This document shows positions 34,286 to 42,646 of a stretch of 64,000 bases of DNA, one piece after another. The translations under genes were made by a program, and so were the position numbers. The notes under the pieces are model-generated. The model did not search any database and was not told the DNA's origin. It worked only from the letters and a program-made list of their open reading frames with translations. Source of the DNA: SZUA-100 sp965248135 (GTDB lineage Bacteria; Pseudomonadota; Alphaproteobacteria; Rhizobiales; Rhizobiaceae); contig CBDFIN010000011.1 of the NCBI GenBank assembly GCA_965248135.1, forward strand, positions 434,001 through 498,000, read 5' to 3'. Numbering within the stretch: the stretch's first letter is position 1; each line of letters begins with the position of its first letter.

Positions 34286-34668
34286 CGGCGCATAGCCGCC
34301 ACTTTTACGTGACTTGGGGCGTCGCACAAATGGCCGGATCGGTGGCACCTCGGTCTCGTCATATTCACCAATCAGATCGCCGGCCAGATCAGTATCCAGA
34401 TGACCATGTCATTCAGGGCAGATATCTGGCCGGTGGTCGACGGTCTTGTCCGGGTTCTCTTGTCCGGGTTCTCATGCAAAGCGCGGTTGTGGCCTTCATG
34501 TCCAGGCTTGGCTCCACCCGGTTTGGCATGTTCGCGACGAGCTTTCTTATCAGTTGAAGGTGGTTTTGATGATGTCCTTGAGGTTTTCGCCGGGTGCTGC
34601 AACCGTGCCTGAAGCGCCAAATCAACCAGCTCTTACTTGCTCAACCGTGCCAAATCATCCCGATCCAT
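34286..34668 (-). pseudogene. IS66-like transposase, N-terminal part, decayed
   Basis: From a plausible ATG at 34668 (MDRDDLARLSK). The family signature TSRTSSKPPSTDKKARREH and the GAKPGHEGHNRALHENPD region are clear. It is broken by an in-frame TAA after codon 11, a 14-base tandem duplication (GAGAACCCGGACAA twice, near 34445-34475) that shifts the frame, and a TGA where the zinc-finger Cys should be (after DHRPDICPE). It then continues as LAGDLIGEYDETEVPPIRPF before meeting the other transposase fragment. Confidence 0.7.
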
Positions 34669-34943
34669 TCCCCTATAGATTCAGAACACCGCAGATTTGG
34701 CAAGAGCGGGCTGAGTAATTACATCCAGTCGGCACAAGCAACCAACCAGCGCAGCAAGCAACAATTCAGGAAGCGGCTATATCACCATGCCGGGACCACG
34801 CGGCTCGGGTATAACGCTCATCCACGTAACAAAATCTTTTCTCTGTTCCACAAAGAGCCTCCTGCAAAAAAGCGGATGCACTCCTTGGAACCGACTATGG
34901 TTTACCAATTCCTAAAGATTAATGGGTTTGCCCTGAGTCACTA

Positions 34944-35387
34944 TCATCTTGCTATGGTGTTGAAATTCGTCGTCACCATTGCTGAGATGTCTGTAATTGC
35001 AGCAGAATGCGCTCTATCACCTTGAGCAAGCAGATGAACAAATACCTGTGCGTTCCCTGCCCCATTCGATGCAAAAAGCTTACTGATAATGCTGCTATAA
35101 CCACCCACCCACAGAATTTTTTTTCCAGCCCTATCAACCAGTGCAAATATGGCTTGGTGATAAAGTGAAATCTGGTTTTCACCAATGGCGGAAAAAACAT
35201 AGCGCTGCTTTGAGCGACCAAGCAGATAGACAAATCGGCCAAGGCCGGCAGTTTCAGCAATTGATGGCAGCAGCATGCTGTCATCGCCCGGTATCTTTCT
35301 GGTAATACAGGATGATATAACGGGATTCGCGCCATATGGCGCAGGTATCGGTGGGGAATTCTCGGCTTGTGGCGTGGCGTGCAGCAT
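34944..35387 (-). CDS. Hypothetical protein, possibly real
   Basis: 147 aa. I do not recognise a domain. It has a coherent composition with a mixed alpha/beta look: GRFVYLLGRSKQRYVFSAI, then QISLYHQAIFALVDRAGKK. A longer frame on the same strand in another register (to 35629) looks like a shadow. It lies between two decayed IS pieces, so it may be cargo or itself a relic. The ~275 bases upstream of the IS66 start (34669-34943) hold nothing I can name. Confidence 0.4.
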   Translation of the reverse strand: MLHATPQAENSPPIPAPYGANPVISSCITRKIPGDDSMLLPSIAETAGLGRFVYLLGRSKQRYVFSAIGENQISLYHQAIFALVDRAGKKILWVGGYSSIISKLFASNGAGNAQVFVHLLAQGDRAHSAAITDISAMVTTNFNTIAR

Positions 35388-35496
35388 GTTGTCCTCCGGC
35401 TAGAGAACGAAACTAGAACAAATATTGGAATAAAACAAGAACAAAATATTGTGAGCATACAACCTGACGGAATAACTATCTGTTCACCATATTGCG

Positions 35497-35690
35497 GTGT
35501 GCAAAAATTGGCCAAGAAGCGGGTACGGCGTTCTTGGAGTGATGAAGAGAAGCGCTCGGTCTGTTTGCAGACCTTGGCACCCAGGGGAATCGGTCTCACA
35601 GTTTGCACGACGTTATGCGATGAATGCAAACCAGATATTCAACTGGCTGAAGGATGAGCGTTTTGCACCATCTCGCGACGAGACTGAGCG
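35497..35690 (+). pseudogene. IS66 TnpA-like (OrfA) remnant, frameshifted
   Basis: Plus-strand fragment. One frame reads KKRVRRSWSDEEKRSVCLQT, then shifts near 35580 to PGESVSQFARRYAMNANQIF followed by NWLKDERFAP. This is the helix-turn-helix TnpA of IS66-type elements (typical ending NANQIF-WL-D-RF). It is cut off at about 35688 by partial repeat A copy 5. It is oriented opposite to the IS66-like transposase piece 1 kb away. Confidence 0.65.
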
Positions 35691-35760
35691 GAGGCCCGGG
35701 CAACGCCCGCCGTCAGCGAAGAGAGTACTGATCGAATCATTTTGAAGGTGTCCGGCTATA
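35689..35760 (-). repeat. Repeat family A, copy 5 (partial)
   Basis: Only the half containing CGGAGGCCCGGG, the GAATCATTTTGAAGG segment and the TCCGGCTATAGC end is present; the palindromic end is missing. It abuts the tnpA remnant directly. The following ~210 bases up to the flavodoxin-fusion gene contain nothing recognised. Confidence 0.75.
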
Positions 35761-35973
35761 GCAGGTGCGGCACTAGCGTTTGTGAATCCAGGGTCAAATG
35801 AATCTGATTTAGTGTGACAAGCCATAGTGGAAAGAACTCGATTTTTGATGCCCGATGCGACCTTGTCCCTGGGCAGGTGTCAATTTCAAAATTCCCCGAA
35901 AACCGGTTCCTGCTCCCAGCCCAAACACGCATCTATGATGATTATGTTCCAGGCAACAAAGCAGGCTGTATTC

Positions 35974-37164
35974 TCAAGCGGTCTCTAGAATTTTGATCAC
36001 CTTGAAAGGAAACAGCATGCTGATACTGGCGCTATCGGTATCTTTGTCGGCCGCCGTCACGGTGATTTCGTAAGGGTCGCTCTGGGCACTACCGTCTTCC
36101 AGCTTTCCACGGATCATACCATCGCTGCTGTCAATTGAAAGTCCATCTGGAAGCCCGGCTGCCGAGAATTCCAAACCATTTGTATCCAATCCGGACTCAA
36201 CAAACATGCTCACCGTTTCAATTGAAACCGAACTGCCTTCAGTGAAGTCCTGTTTGCATTGCCGGTGATCTGCAGCAGAAATGGATCGATGCCCCTCCAA
36301 CAACAAAGCCGCCTTGGCTGAGTTTCCGTCATAATCAACGGCGTAAATAATACACTCTACGGGAAGGGGATCACTGCCGTCATCCGGGACTGTTCCTGTG
36401 ATCAGCCCATTTTTAAAATCAATTTTCAACCAATCGGGCAAGTTGATTGGAACATATGATGTGTTGTTGACGATGCAATCTTCAAATAGATCAGAGACGG
36501 AAACCGAGATTTCCGCACCATAGTTCAGTCTTAGTTTTCGGCGTCCCACCGACGCAATCGGAGCTGTCTGAAAATGATCATAAAGCGGATCTGTAATTCT
36601 CAAGGATGTTGGTTCAATTATCTTCTTCCGGTCACCACTACCGGTCACTACCCTAACAAAGGCTTTGATATCATTGCTAAGTTGCACCCAATCAGTGAGA
36701 TCGTCGTTTCCGGCAACGACTACTCCATTCTCCAGACCATCAAGATTCTCAACCGGGGTAGTCTGTCGGTTAACGTCGTCGGTTTGAATGGCTCCTGCTG
36801 TCAGCAGAGTTTTGGTTGGTGCAAATTCGGTATCATCAATTAACTCATTGATACTACTTCTGGCGGCCAACTTATCTGCATCTGTAGCCAATGAAGGATT
36901 TATGGAGATTAACATGACAGGCAAATTTTGAAGCACGTCTCGATATTTAAGGATGAAGTCCACAATCGGCTCTTGGTGGATCCCCGCCTGCACCATGCCG
37001 ACGATTATCACCGCATCAAATGAAGGGACACTTACAACCAACGAAAAGCGGCCACAGTCCAGCAGCTCAACAACGTTTTCGCTCTTGTTGATCAATGTGC
37101 GGGCAAATTTCGCAGTTTTTTGCGGCTTTCCCTCGCTCTCTCCATAAACAATCAGAAATCTCAT
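35974..37164 (-). CDS. HemG-like flavodoxin domain fused to two putative Ig (He_PIG) domains
   Basis: 396 aa. Residues 1-175 look like the flavodoxin domain of HemG-type protoporphyrinogen oxidase: MRFLIVYGESEGKPQKTAKF (FMN phosphate loop), FDAVIIVGMVQAG, LPVMLISINP, and DLTDWVQLSNDIKAF, which parallels the HemG ending TDWEQVANFAREI. The central YPRYRW-type loop of HemG is missing, so oxidase activity is doubtful. Residues ~200-290 and ~305-390 are He_PIG-like Ig domains (LPDWLKIDFKNGLITGTVP; GLPDGLSIDSSDGMIRGKL). No signal peptide or membrane helix is visible. Such Ig domains are normally extracellular, making the fusion odd. Function unknown. Confidence 0.75.
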   Translation of the reverse strand: MRFLIVYGESEGKPQKTAKFARTLINKSENVVELLDCGRFSLVVSVPSFDAVIIVGMVQAGIHQEPIVDFILKYRDVLQNLPVMLISINPSLATDADKLAARSSINELIDDTEFAPTKTLLTAGAIQTDDVNRQTTPVENLDGLENGVVVAGNDDLTDWVQLSNDIKAFVRVVTGSGDRKKIIEPTSLRITDPLYDHFQTAPIASVGRRKLRLNYGAEISVSVSDLFEDCIVNNTSYVPINLPDWLKIDFKNGLITGTVPDDGSDPLPVECIIYAVDYDGNSAKAALLLEGHRSISAADHRQCKQDFTEGSSVSIETVSMFVESGLDTNGLEFSAAGLPDGLSIDSSDGMIRGKLEDGSAQSDPYEITVTAADKDTDSASISMLFPFKVIKILETA

Positions 37165-37337
37165 TGCTCACCTTTAATAACAAATCTCCATGCCAGGTTA
37201 ATTCCCCAACAAGTTTCGATGAGACGATACTCTCATTCCGTTAATTGTTTCCAACATCACTGACAGCCAGGCCATAAAACCGTGCAGTCGGTTCCAAATA
37301 CCGATTTCATTCAACCGGCATCTGAACGCCAACCTGT

Positions 37338-39068
37338 TCAGACTTCCGTTGCGTATTTTAATGGTGTTGCTGCGCCGTAATTGTTGATATGTTCAATAAA
37401 TTCATGATCAGGCATCGGCTTTGCATAGAGAAAGCCTTGCGCTTCTTCGCATCCCTTTGACCGCAAAAATGATACTTGATCAGGCGTTTCAACACCTTCG
37501 GCGGTAACCAGGAGATCCAGGCTGTGGGCCATGGTGATAAGCGCCCGCGTGATGGCAGTTTGCTCAGAGTTTGCGGGAATGTCTTGCATGAAACTTCTGT
37601 CGATCTTGATACGCGAGAGTGGGTAGTTGGAAAGATAGCTCAAAGATGCGTAACCGGTGCCAAAATCGTCAAAAGCAATACTGACGCCTTTATCTCGCAA
37701 TACCTGAAGTGATTCGACGATTGAATCATCCCGGCTAAGGGCTGTGTTTTCGGTAATCTCGAGTTCCAGGAATTCTGCCGGCAATCCGGTCTCCGCCAAG
37801 GTGTTTTCCACGTCTCTGACAAGCGTTCCGCCAACAAATTGAGCCGAAAACAAGTTCACACCAATGCGAATAGGTGGCAGGCCCGCTACTCGCCATGCGG
37901 CCGCCTTTTCGCATGCTGATCTAAGGATCCAATTACCCAGATCATAGGCAATGGGGCTGACAGCCAATGTGTCGATAAACGTTGTTGGGCTGATTATGCC
38001 CCGCTCCGAATGCCGCCAGCGAAGTAAGGCTTCCGCTCCCAATACTTTGCCACTGGACAGACATACTTGAGGTTGAAAAAACAGCTCGAAATCATTGTTT
38101 GAAAAGGCTCTTCTAAGCCCTGCCTCTAGCTCGCGCTGAGCCTTGGCACGAGCCCGCAGGGCCGGGTTATAAATGCAAAATCGTTGCAGGCCGTTTTTGC
38201 TCACCGAGTTGAGAGCAAGGCGGGCATTGGAAACCAAACTCTCTGAGTCAGAGCCGTGGGTGGGAGAGATTGCCAGTCCGCCATGGGCTTGCATATGGAC
38301 CCGATTATTCTCAACATCAAAAGGAACCGCCAATTGATCCAGCAGTCGATCAACCATCTCACCTACGATCAGTGGATCACCGCAGTCTGATATCAAAACG
38401 GTAAATTCACAACCACCAGTGCGATAAAGCTGCGCATTGCGTCTTGAGACATTGAGCATGCGTTCGGCAATTTCGTTGATCAAATGATCACCATTGACAT
38501 GCCCAAGGGAAATATTGACATCGTCAAGACCATCCAATTTCATTATCACCAGCGACATCGGTTGCAACGACGTGCTATCATTCTGGTCGAAATGACTATC
38601 AAGATCCTCCAACAGACAGATCCAATTTGGCAGCCCCGTCAACTGATCGCGATAGGCAAGTTTTTTCAGCTTCTCTTTGGTTTTGAATTGATTGGTAATG
38701 TCTCTGAGAACGACCACGACCAGCGTTTGAGATTCCGTTGTGATCGGGCTCAGCATGATGTCTATTGGAAATTCGGTGCCATCCTTGCGCAACGCAAACA
38801 TATTACAGTCAGACGCCGAATTCATTGACCGTGTTCGTGGTGCGGTCTGGTAGCTCCTAAAATGATTGTCGTGCTTTGCACGAGACCGTTCGGGAATTAA
38901 TAATTCCATTGATTGACCCAATAGCTCGGCTTGCTGATAACCGAACATGTTTAGGAAATCACCATCAATTCTTAAAATTCTGCCTTTACCGTCAACAATA
39001 AAATTGGTATCTGGCAGGTTGTCTATGAGGACATCTCCATGTGGAAATGAACGCAGATTTGTAGACAT
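37338..39068 (-). CDS. PAS-GGDEF-EAL protein (likely c-di-GMP phosphodiesterase)
   Basis: 576 aa, soluble. A PAS domain (~10-125; LPDTNFIVDGKGRILRIDG, GQSMELLIPERSR) is followed by a GGDEF-like domain (~140-300) whose motif is RTGGCEF, so Asp is replaced by Cys and cyclase activity is unlikely. The EAL domain (~315-560) keeps AEALLRWRH, VNLFSAQF, EITEN, FDDFGTGYASL, IKIDRSFMQ and TAEGVET, so it should hydrolyse c-di-GMP. It is transcribed toward the flavodoxin-Ig gene with about 170 bases between; co-regulation is possible but not shown. Confidence 0.9.
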   Translation of the reverse strand: MSTNLRSFPHGDVLIDNLPDTNFIVDGKGRILRIDGDFLNMFGYQQAELLGQSMELLIPERSRAKHDNHFRSYQTAPRTRSMNSASDCNMFALRKDGTEFPIDIMLSPITTESQTLVVVVLRDITNQFKTKEKLKKLAYRDQLTGLPNWICLLEDLDSHFDQNDSTSLQPMSLVIMKLDGLDDVNISLGHVNGDHLINEIAERMLNVSRRNAQLYRTGGCEFTVLISDCGDPLIVGEMVDRLLDQLAVPFDVENNRVHMQAHGGLAISPTHGSDSESLVSNARLALNSVSKNGLQRFCIYNPALRARAKAQRELEAGLRRAFSNNDFELFFQPQVCLSSGKVLGAEALLRWRHSERGIISPTTFIDTLAVSPIAYDLGNWILRSACEKAAAWRVAGLPPIRIGVNLFSAQFVGGTLVRDVENTLAETGLPAEFLELEITENTALSRDDSIVESLQVLRDKGVSIAFDDFGTGYASLSYLSNYPLSRIKIDRSFMQDIPANSEQTAITRALITMAHSLDLLVTAEGVETPDQVSFLRSKGCEEAQGFLYAKPMPDHEFIEHINNYGAATPLKYATEV

Positions 39069-39270
39069 TCAATGTCACTCCTCATGAACAAAACATCAAT
39101 TCTGCTGCACGCAGGTGTTCGGTTCAAATTCAGTTTTAGACGTGCTGCCCGGTATCCAAAACCTAATTAAAACAAGTGAACCAATCGTACACGGATAGGG
39201 TAAAAGGTAAGTTACGATAATTGAGAAATTGGATTAGGGTCTGTTCAGCTTCGCTTTGCCAAGATTGCGT

Positions 39271-40000
39271 TCATTGAAACAGAAAAATCGGGTTCGACCA
39301 GGCCTGATAGCCGTCTTCGGTCGTCACGCGAATCCAAATCGGATTATCGCCATTGGAATGCAAAGACACCGTTTTGATAAATGCAAGCTCTCTATCTAGT
39401 CGCTCACCTGGAAGACCCAAAATAGTGAGTTTCCGCTCCAGGCCGCCCGCCTCGAGCACAGTGTCGTCAAAGCCAATATCGGCTATATCGAGCGACAGCG
39501 CGCCATGGTTGGCGGTGATAGACAACCGGCCCGTTTCGCCGTTGGTAATCCAGGCGTCAAATCCCATGAAATTGCCGGTCGTGACAGTTTTCCAAATAAC
39601 CGTATCAGAACCGCGTTGTTCGAAAAGCGCACCGGGGTTCCATAACCGGTGGTATAACTGGACACCTTCAAAATGATTCGATCTGTATTCTCTTCGCTCA
39701 CAGGCAGGCTCTGCCCGGGCTTCCGCGTGGGGCGGCGCAAAGGCGCCGGTCGCTGTGCGCTCCTGATGAACCATGATCACTTTAAAGTAATCATGCTATA
39801 CCGTAATGGCGGCGACGGGGTTGTGCCTCAAATATCGCATCACGGTCGTTGTTACCGGTCAAGAAGCAGGTCAACCACCATAGGTGCAAAGATGGAACGG
39901 CCAGGATAGCTGGCTCGGGGCGGCCCTTTTGACCGTCATTGTTGCAAACCACACCAACCCGCCACCGCGTCAGCCCTTGGTTCGATTGATGAGACCAAAT
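39271..40000 (-). pseudogene. DUF3604/PHP-like hydrolase, C-terminal part, broken
   Basis: Decayed minus-strand gene. The 3' part reads MGFDAWITNGETGRLSI, ADIGFDDTVLEAGGLERK, GDNPIWIRVTTEDGYQAWSNP, the ending I associate with large DUF3604-type metal hydrolases. On the far side of repeat A copy 6, upstream codons read VGVVCNNDGQKGRP, then (after frame changes) ASYPGRSIF, GGLTCFL-like and NNDRDAIFEAQPRRRHYG, again family-like. At the repeat the frame passes from RRRHYG into the insert, resumes as TTGYGTPVRFSNNAVL, and a further deletion joins that to the C-terminal part. Two or more frameshifts plus the insertion make it non-functional. Confidence 0.6.
39653..39800 (+). repeat. Repeat family A, copy 6
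   Basis: Complete copy from TATAACTGGACACC to ATCATGCTATA, inside the DUF3604-like pseudogene. It retains the GATTC site and the terminal palindrome ATGATCACTTTAAAGTAATC. It shows the repeat can interrupt coding sequence, so it behaves (or once behaved) as an insertion. Confidence 0.9.
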
Positions 40001-40005
40001 TACAG

Positions 40006-40329
40006 ATGGCGAATATCCGCACCTATCTGGAAAAAACCCTGGGTCAACCCACCAAAAGCGCCAGTCATCGGGTAAGTACTGTAAAACTCGATCGTTCAAT
40101 TGCTGATCCTTTTGACCTAAAGGCCGGAGGCGACTATTTTGAGATCCATGCAAGGACCCATGCACCCGACCAACAACCGGTCTATTTTCAAAAAATATTC
40201 GTTTCATCAGCCGATTGCATCCTGGGGTTTCAAGCTAAAAAGATGAAGCCGTTGCCACCGTACACCGAGGAGAAACTGCCATGCCCTGGATCGATACAAT
40301 ATCCTATGAAGACGCCAGTCCGCGATTGA
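40006..40329 (+). CDS. Short hypothetical frame before the AhpD-like gene
   Basis: 107 codons, open on the plus strand and overlapping the AhpD-like start by about 50 bases. Some stretches look protein-like (GGDYFEIHARTHAPDQQPVYF, then PLPPYTEEKLP), but I recognise no family. The ribosome-binding GAGGAGAAA of the next gene lies inside it. It may be the tail of a partly deleted gene at the edge of the scar region. Low confidence. Confidence 0.25.
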   Translation: MANIRTYLEKTLGQPTKSASHRVSTVKLDRSIADPFDLKAGGDYFEIHARTHAPDQQPVYFQKIFVSSADCILGFQAKKMKPLPPYTEEKLPCPGSIQYPMKTPVRD

Positions 40330-40889
40330 AAAAATTGTACGATCGGGTGAAGGGGCCGGACAATAATGTCGACAACATCATGATGATGCATTCGCTGCGC
40401 CCCCATACGATGGAAGGCCATATGGCGGTCTATAAGTATGTCCTTCACCATTCGGCCAACACAATTCCCAAGTGGTTTCTCGAAACAATCGGCGTGTGGG
40501 TGAGCTGGCTCAACCGGTGCGACTATTGCGTTCAACATCACTTCGCCGGGCTGAAACGGCTGCTTGACGATAAGGTACGTGCTGAAAAACTGCTTGCCGC
40601 AATCAAATCGGAAAACCTCGCCGCAGCACCGCTCGACGACAGAGAAAAACTGGCTTTGGCCTATGCTGAAACCTTAACCCGGGCGCCATTTGAGCTGACC
40701 AGGGAAACCGTCGATGGATTGCGCCAGGCCGGCTATGACGATGGCCACATACTGGAGATCAATCAGGTGAGCGCCTATTTCAGTTACGCCAATCGTACTG
40801 TACTCGGCTTGGGTTGTTCGACTGAGGGCGATATTATCGGTCTGTCACCAAATAATTCCGATGATCCAAACGACTGGTCGCATCAATAG
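40281..40889 (+). CDS. AhpD-like / carboxymuconolactone-decarboxylase-family peroxidase-related protein
   Basis: 202 aa. All-helical AhpD-like fold with the redox CxxC at Cys80-Cys83 in RCDYCVQHHFAG, the family's peroxidase-type active site, followed by KLALAYAETLTRAPFELT and the ending EINQVSAYFSYANRTVLGLG. Likely reduces peroxides or serves as a thiol partner; physiological reductant unknown. Excellent ribosome-binding site GAGGAGAAA before ATG 40281. It is the first intact gene after the scar region. Confidence 0.88.
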   Translation: MPWIDTISYEDASPRLKKLYDRVKGPDNNVDNIMMMHSLRPHTMEGHMAVYKYVLHHSANTIPKWFLETIGVWVSWLNRCDYCVQHHFAGLKRLLDDKVRAEKLLAAIKSENLAAAPLDDREKLALAYAETLTRAPFELTRETVDGLRQAGYDDGHILEINQVSAYFSYANRTVLGLGCSTEGDIIGLSPNNSDDPNDWSHQ

Positions 40890-41117
40890 GGTGGACCAGA
40901 CCTTTTTGCACCAATCGTTCGGTGAGTTTGTTTTTGGTGACAGAAAATTCTGATACTCAACGGACTCCAATGCCCGAGTACTAACACAATTCTCGATGAT
41001 GTTGTGATTCCTTTTTCGCAGTGAAAGGAAGTCTGCTATCAATGCCAAATGCGTGCACACGAATTCTATCTCCTGTGTGCTTACGACAATCAGGCAGCAA
41101 GCAACCAGGCGACGACG

Positions 41118-42593
41118 ATGAGAACAAGAAAAATATCAATTATTGCGGCAATAGCCGTTTGTTTATTTGCTCAATCGGCCAGCCACGCCACAAACCTCTA
41201 TAACTGGGCCAGACCGGCATTATCGGTCGAATCGAACGTCATGCCGGTTGAGAGCCGACGCCTTGTGGCGCCTCGAACCGGAGAGGAATTGCGTTTTTCC
41301 TTTGCGCCACTGGTCAAGCAGGTGGCTCCGGCGGTGGTGAATATTTATGCCGCCAGAAAAGTCGCACGCCGATCTCCCTTCGAGGGTGACCCGTTCTTCG
41401 AACGGTTCTTCGGTAGAGGCGGGCTTGATGGGCGCAGGCCCAAAAAGCGGGTTCAGCGCTCGCTTGGTTCCGGTGTCATCGTCGGTTCCAAGGGCATTGT
41501 GGTTACCAATTATCATGTCATCAAAGACGCTACCGAGATCAAAGTGGCTCTGGCCGATGGTCAGGAATTCGAATCTGAGGTCCTGCTCAATGACGAAAGG
41601 TCTGATCTGGCGGTGCTGCGCATCCTGGCCGAGCGGCAATTTCCGAAAGCCGAGCTGGGCGATTCTGAAGCACTGGAAGTAGGTGATATCGTGCTGGCGA
41701 TCGGTAATCCGTTTGGTGTTGGCCAAACCGTTACCAGCGGCATCATTTCGGCATTGGCAAGACCCAGCCTTGGCAAAGGCGATTTTGGATTCTTCATTCA
41801 GACCGACGCATCGATCAACCCAGGAAATTCGGGTGGAGCGCTGGTTGACATGAATGGACGGGTAATCGGCATTAATACGGCAATTTACTCCCGTTCGGGT
41901 GGCTCCATCGGCATCGGATTTGCCATCCCTTCGAAAATGGTTGAGGTGGTGCTGCGTTCGGCGGCTGCCGGCAGCAACCGGGTCATCAGGCCCTGGATCG
42001 GGGCTGAATTTCAAAGCCTTACCGCGGATATTGCTGAAAGCCTGGGTATGCGCCAGCCGGTGGGCGCTCTGGTTGCAGGATTACGTGCGAACGGTCCTGG
42101 CAAGAAAGCAGGTCTGCAGGTTGGCGATGTCATTTTAAAGGTTAACGGCAATGCAATCCCCCATGTGGATGCCTTGGGTTATTGGCTTTCGACCATCGGG
42201 ATTGGTCGCAAGGCGACATTTGAAATTCTGTCGCGAGAACGGAGAAAGACGGTCACAATAACGCTTTCAACGCCACCCGAGACGGTGCCGCGCGACCAAC
42301 GCGAAATTAAGGGCCGATCACCTTTCTCGGGGGCAGATGTTGCCAATCTCTCGCCGGCAATTGCTGCTGAAATCGGTCTGCGAGGTAAGGACAAGGGGGT
42401 CGTTGTTCTTAATATTCGACGGGGGTCATTGGCATCTCGATTTGGTTTGCAGCCGCGCGATATTGTCCGCGAGGTGAATGGAGAAATAGTCAAGTCAACC
42501 CGGCAACTGGCTGAAATCGTAGCAAGCCGTCCTGCGCGCTGGCGATATACTTTAGAGCGTGGCAACAGGATTATTCGCCAGGCCGTTCGTTGA
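41118..42593 (+). CDS. DegP/HtrA-family periplasmic serine protease
   Basis: 491 aa from ATG 41118; an upstream frame from 41049 adds an unlikely N-terminus. Signal peptide KISIIAAIAVCLFAQSASHA. Protease domain with catalytic His133 (VTNYHVI), Asp163 (SDLAVLRI) and Ser238 (NPGNSGGALVD), then two PDZ domains (VGDVILKVNGNAIP; LQPRDIVREVNGEI). Degrades or refolds damaged envelope proteins, probably under envelope stress. Followed by rarA after about 50 bases, as in other Rhizobiales. Confidence 0.95.
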   Translation: MRTRKISIIAAIAVCLFAQSASHATNLYNWARPALSVESNVMPVESRRLVAPRTGEELRFSFAPLVKQVAPAVVNIYAARKVARRSPFEGDPFFERFFGRGGLDGRRPKKRVQRSLGSGVIVGSKGIVVTNYHVIKDATEIKVALADGQEFESEVLLNDERSDLAVLRILAERQFPKAELGDSEALEVGDIVLAIGNPFGVGQTVTSGIISALARPSLGKGDFGFFIQTDASINPGNSGGALVDMNGRVIGINTAIYSRSGGSIGIGFAIPSKMVEVVLRSAAAGSNRVIRPWIGAEFQSLTADIAESLGMRQPVGALVAGLRANGPGKKAGLQVGDVILKVNGNAIPHVDALGYWLSTIGIGRKATFEILSRERRKTVTITLSTPPETVPRDQREIKGRSPFSGADVANLSPAIAAEIGLRGKDKGVVVLNIRRGSLASRFGLQPRDIVREVNGEIVKSTRQLAEIVASRPARWRYTLERGNRIIRQAVR

Positions 42594-42646
42594 GCCGGCC
42601 ATCTTGCGGTGGCTAAAAAAATAGGACGCAATAATTCAATTCAGCT

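Noticed and set aside
41220..42014. 264-codon frame antisense to the degP-like gene
   Set aside because: Shadow frame with atypical composition; the protease reading is fully supported by catalytic motifs.
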